A DNA stretch of 64,000 nt, from contig NZ_FXWZ01000003.1 in assembly GCF_900184225.1 (NCBI RefSeq), forward strand, positions 995,684 through 1,059,683, read 5' to 3'. Of the stretch, positions 60,951 through 64,000 are shown one piece after another (position 1 is the stretch's first letter; the number at the start of each line of letters is the position of its first letter). Under the pieces are notes generated by a model. It saw nothing but the letters and a program-made list of their open reading frames with translations, was not told where the DNA came from and ran no database searches. The DNA comes from Brevibacterium ihuae (GTDB lineage Bacteria > Actinomycetota > Actinomycetes > Actinomycetales > Brevibacteriaceae). A program made the translations under genes and the position numbers.

Positions 60951-63900
60951 GCGTCGTCCCAGGTCGTCCGACTCAACTGGGAATCGCGGCGATCACTGTT
61001 CCGCACCAGGGTGATGCCGCCCACATAGTCCTCGAGAGTCTGCAGGAGCTTCTTCGGAGTCACGAGGATCATGTGGAACCCGAACGCGACGAAGATGTCC
61101 ATCGCCATCCGCGCGAAGTCCTGGTCCGCCCGATCGAAGGCCTCGTCGAGGAACACGGTGCCGAACCGAGGGACATCCTCGGCTCCGTCGGTGAGCTGAT
61201 ACCGCAGCGCGGCGGCGAGGCAGAACACGACGAGCTTCTGCCGCTGTCCTCCTGACAGTCCGGCGGCCGATTCGTACACACTCACCACCTCGCCTTCCGC
61301 GTCCTGATCGACCCCGACGAAGCTCACGTGCCTGCGGGTGTCCAGGCACGCGCGCCTCCAGCGGAGGTCGGCGGGCTCCGACGACTGCAGCCGGGTGATG
61401 ATCTCTTCCATCACGGCGAACTTCCTCTCCGCCTCAGCCGGCTCGATGTCCGACAGTCCGCCGGAGGTGACGGTCTGCAGTTTCTGCATGAGGTCCCGGA
61501 CATCGGCGTTGAATCGGGTCTTGACCCGGATCTGGAGATATCGGCCCACATCGAACTGGGATCGCAGGAGCGAGGTGTTCACCGGATCGACCCGCGCACG
61601 AATCTCCTGCGCGGCATTGCGGAGCATGGTGTTGAGCTTGCCCATGTTCTGCGTCGACTGCTTGCGCAGCATCTGGGCGAACCGATCCTCGAATTCCGGC
61701 AGACCGTCGGACTTCAGCCGTGATCGCAGCTCGCGGTAGCCCCCGCGATCGTCCACCGAGCCGGTGAGGTCGGCGCTCACGCCCGGCCACGTCCTCCTGA
61801 ACTCGCCGGCTGCGGCCGTGAACCCGGTCTCCGCCTCGGTGCGCGCCCGGTCTGCGGCCTTCTCCTCCCGCTGGAGTTCGCTGGAGAGGTTCTTCGAGAG
61901 CCGCACCAGATCGAAGTACTCGATGTGCCGCTTGGCCGCTCGGATGCGCGTGCGAATGACGTCCCGCTGCCCGGATGTCACCACCGGCACCGGGACTTCA
62001 CCTGTAGACGTGTGCTCGGCGTCGACCTGTCCCTCAACGGTCCTTCCCAGGTCGGCACGCGCGTCGTCCAAGGCCCGGGTGACGGCTTTGAGCTCCTGCC
62101 CGATCCGAGCATGCTCGCGGTCGGCGTCCCGGCACCGCGCCTGAGCTGCGGCCAGGGACTTCTCGGCAGCGCCGAGATCACGCTGGGCAGCCGCAAGCCC
62201 GGCGCTCGCCGCAGTGAGGGTCTCGATCCGGTGCTCCACCGCAGAGATCGCTGCGGACGCACCGGTGATATCGAGGTCCGCCCAGTCGGTGTCGGCGAGA
62301 TCGACCATGAGTCGTCGGCGCTCCTGGGCCTGCGCGTGTCGGCGCACGGCCTGCTCGAGCTCCTCGTCCGCGTTCGCGATCTGTCGGTCGATGTGCTCGA
62401 GCTGTTCGAGGAGACGAACGACCTTGTCCTCGGCGCTGAAACCCATCACCCAGGTGCTCGGATCATCGACTCGCCAACGGTCGTCCTTCTCGAATCGGCC
62501 GGGCCCGCGTTTGACCTGACCGGCGCGGGTGAGACCGCGATCGACGCCGGTCAGCTCCGCAGTGCTGCCCACACACGAATAGTCGTATCGACGGGCGAGT
62601 TCGGTCCGCAGCCAGGCGGCCTTCGGCGACCAGTCCTTGAGGTCGACCCGATAGACGAGCGAGCGGTCATCGGCGAGCGCCCGCGGGGCGGGCACCTCGG
62701 CGGGAACGGATTCGACCACCACCCGGGTGCCGAAATGGTGTTGATCGAGGGCGCGCGTGACCTCGGGCAGATGCCGGTCCTCGACGAGGATCGTGCGTGA
62801 CAGGGGACGCAGCACCCGTTCGATGGCCCCGGTCCATTCGGTGTGCTCGGGGCGGACCTCCATGAGTTCCCCGGCGAACGGCAGTGCGGACTCGTTGAGG
62901 CCGGTGGAGCGCGCGATCAGTGTCCGCGCGGCCAGCAGTCGGCGGTCGAGATTGGACTGCTGCCTGCGGGCGGCGTCCCGGTCCGCTTCGAGGCCGGACC
63001 GCGTCTGCCGCAGGTCCCGGAGCCGGTCATGGGCGGCGAGCTTGGCGTTGTCGAGTCGTTCGAGCAGGTCCGCATCTGCGGCTTCCTTCTGCCCGACCCG
63101 CTGCAGTTCGGCGAACTCCTCCCACGAATCCGGCAGCGATTCGATGCCCACCGTGCGGATCCGGGCTTCCAGACGCTCTCGGGTGCGCGTGATCCGCTCG
63201 TGCTCCCGCCGCGCATGGGTGAGCAGCGCCTGCTGGTTCTCGAGCTCGGCACCACCGGATTCGCGCAGGCGGCTGCGCGCGGCGTCCTGATCCCGCTGCG
63301 CTTCGGTGAGCGCAGTCGACGCCTGTCTCTGCTCGCCCTCGGCCCGTGCGTTCGCCGCCTGCGCCCGGTCGAGCTCCTTCTCCGCGAGCTCGATGATCCA
63401 TTCGTTCGTCACCGGATCGAGCGCCTCTGCGAGTGCTCGGATCCGAGCGCTGTCGCCACTCGCCGTCTCCCATCGGTCGAGGAGTTCAGCGATCGTGTCG
63501 AGGACGTCCAGCTGGCGGCGGGCTTCGACCACACTGCGGTGCGCCTGTGACAGTTCCGAGAACTGTTCGACCGCCATGTCTGCAGCGGCGAAGGTCTTCG
63601 GTTCGTCGAGCATGTACTCACGGAACAGAGCATCGAGGCTGCCGAGGTTCTTCGCCGCCATCGTCCGGTGGAGCAGCAGGATCGCCGAATCCGACACGAT
63701 GCCGAGGAAGCGCTGGAACCGCTGCTGGAAGACGGAGTGCTTCTCCGTGATCGTCGCCTGCGGATATTCCTTCTTCAGGCCGCGGATGTCGACGGCTTCG
63801 GAGACGAATGCTCCGAGATTCGCGAGGTCGAGGTCCTCCCGCGCGAGCACGCAGATCTCCTTGACGTCGCCGGAGGACATCTGTCCGCGGTTGAGCTTGA

Positions 63901-64000
63901 ACAGCTTGACGAGCACCACCGGATCCTGCCCGTCGGCCGTGTCGAAGCGCAGGCGCACTCCCGACCAGCAGGCCCCCGCGCGCAGGAAGTCACTGCGCAC
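60947..64000 (-). CDS. jetC: Wadjet protein JetC, SMC/MukB-like ATPase (5' truncated by window edge)
   Basis: The frame is open at the right edge, giving at least 1017 residues; the N-terminal Walker A is outside. Visible are long coiled coils ('RAQAANARAEGEQRQASTAL', 'EREHERITRTRERLEARI'-like stretches), a central hinge region ('LPFAGELMEVRPEHTEWTGAIERVLRPLSRTIL'), the ABC signature 'AAGLSGGQRQKLVVF' and Walker B/D-loop 'GTVFLDEAFDRADQDF'. This is the JetC motor that extrudes loops of small circular DNA with JetA and JetB, expected just beyond the window. It is coupled to jetD. Confidence 0.9.
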   Translation of the reverse strand: MRSDFLRAGACWSGVRLRFDTADGQDPVVLVKLFKLNRGQMSSGDVKEICVLAREDLDLANLGAFVSEAVDIRGLKKEYPQATITEKHSVFQQRFQRFLGIVSDSAILLLHRTMAAKNLGSLDALFREYMLDEPKTFAAADMAVEQFSELSQAHRSVVEARRQLDVLDTIAELLDRWETASGDSARIRALAEALDPVTNEWIIELAEKELDRAQAANARAEGEQRQASTALTEAQRDQDAARSRLRESGGAELENQQALLTHARREHERITRTRERLEARIRTVGIESLPDSWEEFAELQRVGQKEAADADLLERLDNAKLAAHDRLRDLRQTRSGLEADRDAARRQQSNLDRRLLAARTLIARSTGLNESALPFAGELMEVRPEHTEWTGAIERVLRPLSRTILVEDRHLPEVTRALDQHHFGTRVVVESVPAEVPAPRALADDRSLVYRVDLKDWSPKAAWLRTELARRYDYSCVGSTAELTGVDRGLTRAGQVKRGPGRFEKDDRWRVDDPSTWVMGFSAEDKVVRLLEQLEHIDRQIANADEELEQAVRRHAQAQERRRLMVDLADTDWADLDITGASAAISAVEHRIETLTAASAGLAAAQRDLGAAEKSLAAAQARCRDADREHARIGQELKAVTRALDDARADLGRTVEGQVDAEHTSTGEVPVPVVTSGQRDVIRTRIRAAKRHIEYFDLVRLSKNLSSELQREEKAADRARTEAETGFTAAAGEFRRTWPGVSADLTGSVDDRGGYRELRSRLKSDGLPEFEDRFAQMLRKQSTQNMGKLNTMLRNAAQEIRARVDPVNTSLLRSQFDVGRYLQIRVKTRFNADVRDLMQKLQTVTSGGLSDIEPAEAERKFAVMEEIITRLQSSEPADLRWRRACLDTRRHVSFVGVDQDAEGEVVSVYESAAGLSGGQRQKLVVFCLAAALRYQLTDGAEDVPRFGTVFLDEAFDRADQDFARMAMDIFVAFGFHMILVTPKKLLQTLEDYVGGITLVRNSDRRDSQLSRTTWDDA

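Overview
The window reads as a chromosomal stretch of a very G+C-rich actinobacterium. The evidence is strong G/C third-position bias, many GTG starts, GTGA/ATGA gene overlaps, a mycoredoxin-type CGYC redoxin, and an actinobacterial set of catabolic genes. A Brevibacterium-like member of the Micrococcales fits best, but that is an inference from gene content. No rRNA, tRNA, CRISPR array, replication origin or intact mobile element was seen.

Layout. 0-4.7 kb: a minus-strand set (dehydrogenase, pterin-synthase-like protein, GT4 glycosyltransferase, methyltransferase, integral-membrane protein) meets a RibD-type reductase fragment and looks like a small specialised-metabolite locus. 4.8-6.8 kb: diaminopropionate ammonia-lyase and a MOSC protein. 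7-23 kb: histidine utilisation in two blocks (hutI-hutH-iclR and divergent hutU/hutG), linked by an identical 16-bp palindrome and separated by a large repeat-bearing LPxTG-type surface protein, a carboxylesterase, an acyl-CoA ligase and an MFS transporter. 23-36 kb: gamma-glutamyltransferase with a lipoprotein, acyl-CoA dehydrogenase, an AztD-like zinc chaperone, a FadB-like beta-oxidation enzyme, a glutaminase-STAS fusion, an SDR/DoxX pair and a YefM-YoeB toxin-antitoxin module.

36.5-44.2 kb: a bidirectional cluster of six glycosyltransferases plus a WcbI-type transferase, almost all translationally coupled; it probably decorates a cell-surface glycan of unknown structure.

44.2-52.1 kb: a visibly A+T-richer, probably acquired defence island. 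It holds an IS3-like transposase remnant, a GHKL-ATPase/TIR fusion, two cytosine-5 DNA methyltransferases, a PD-(D/E)XK nuclease, a decayed excisionase-type antitoxin gene and an unknown overlapping two-gene module. This is the most interesting part of the window. At the right end (58.4-64 kb) a Fic protein and the JetD/JetC part of a Wadjet system form a second defence locus that runs off the edge.

52.2-58.4 kb: ACC deaminase (acdS) with a divergent GntR regulator and an AceE-like E1 enzyme suggest use of ACC as nitrogen and carbon source, followed by an acetyltransferase, a mycoredoxin and a broken DUF1801 gene.

Cross-cutting patterns: a family of 60-bp intergenic palindromes (three copies), short tandem duplications that start at stop codons (three clear loci), a 26-bp element shared by three promoter regions, and several one-base frame disruptions that may be assembly errors or real decay.
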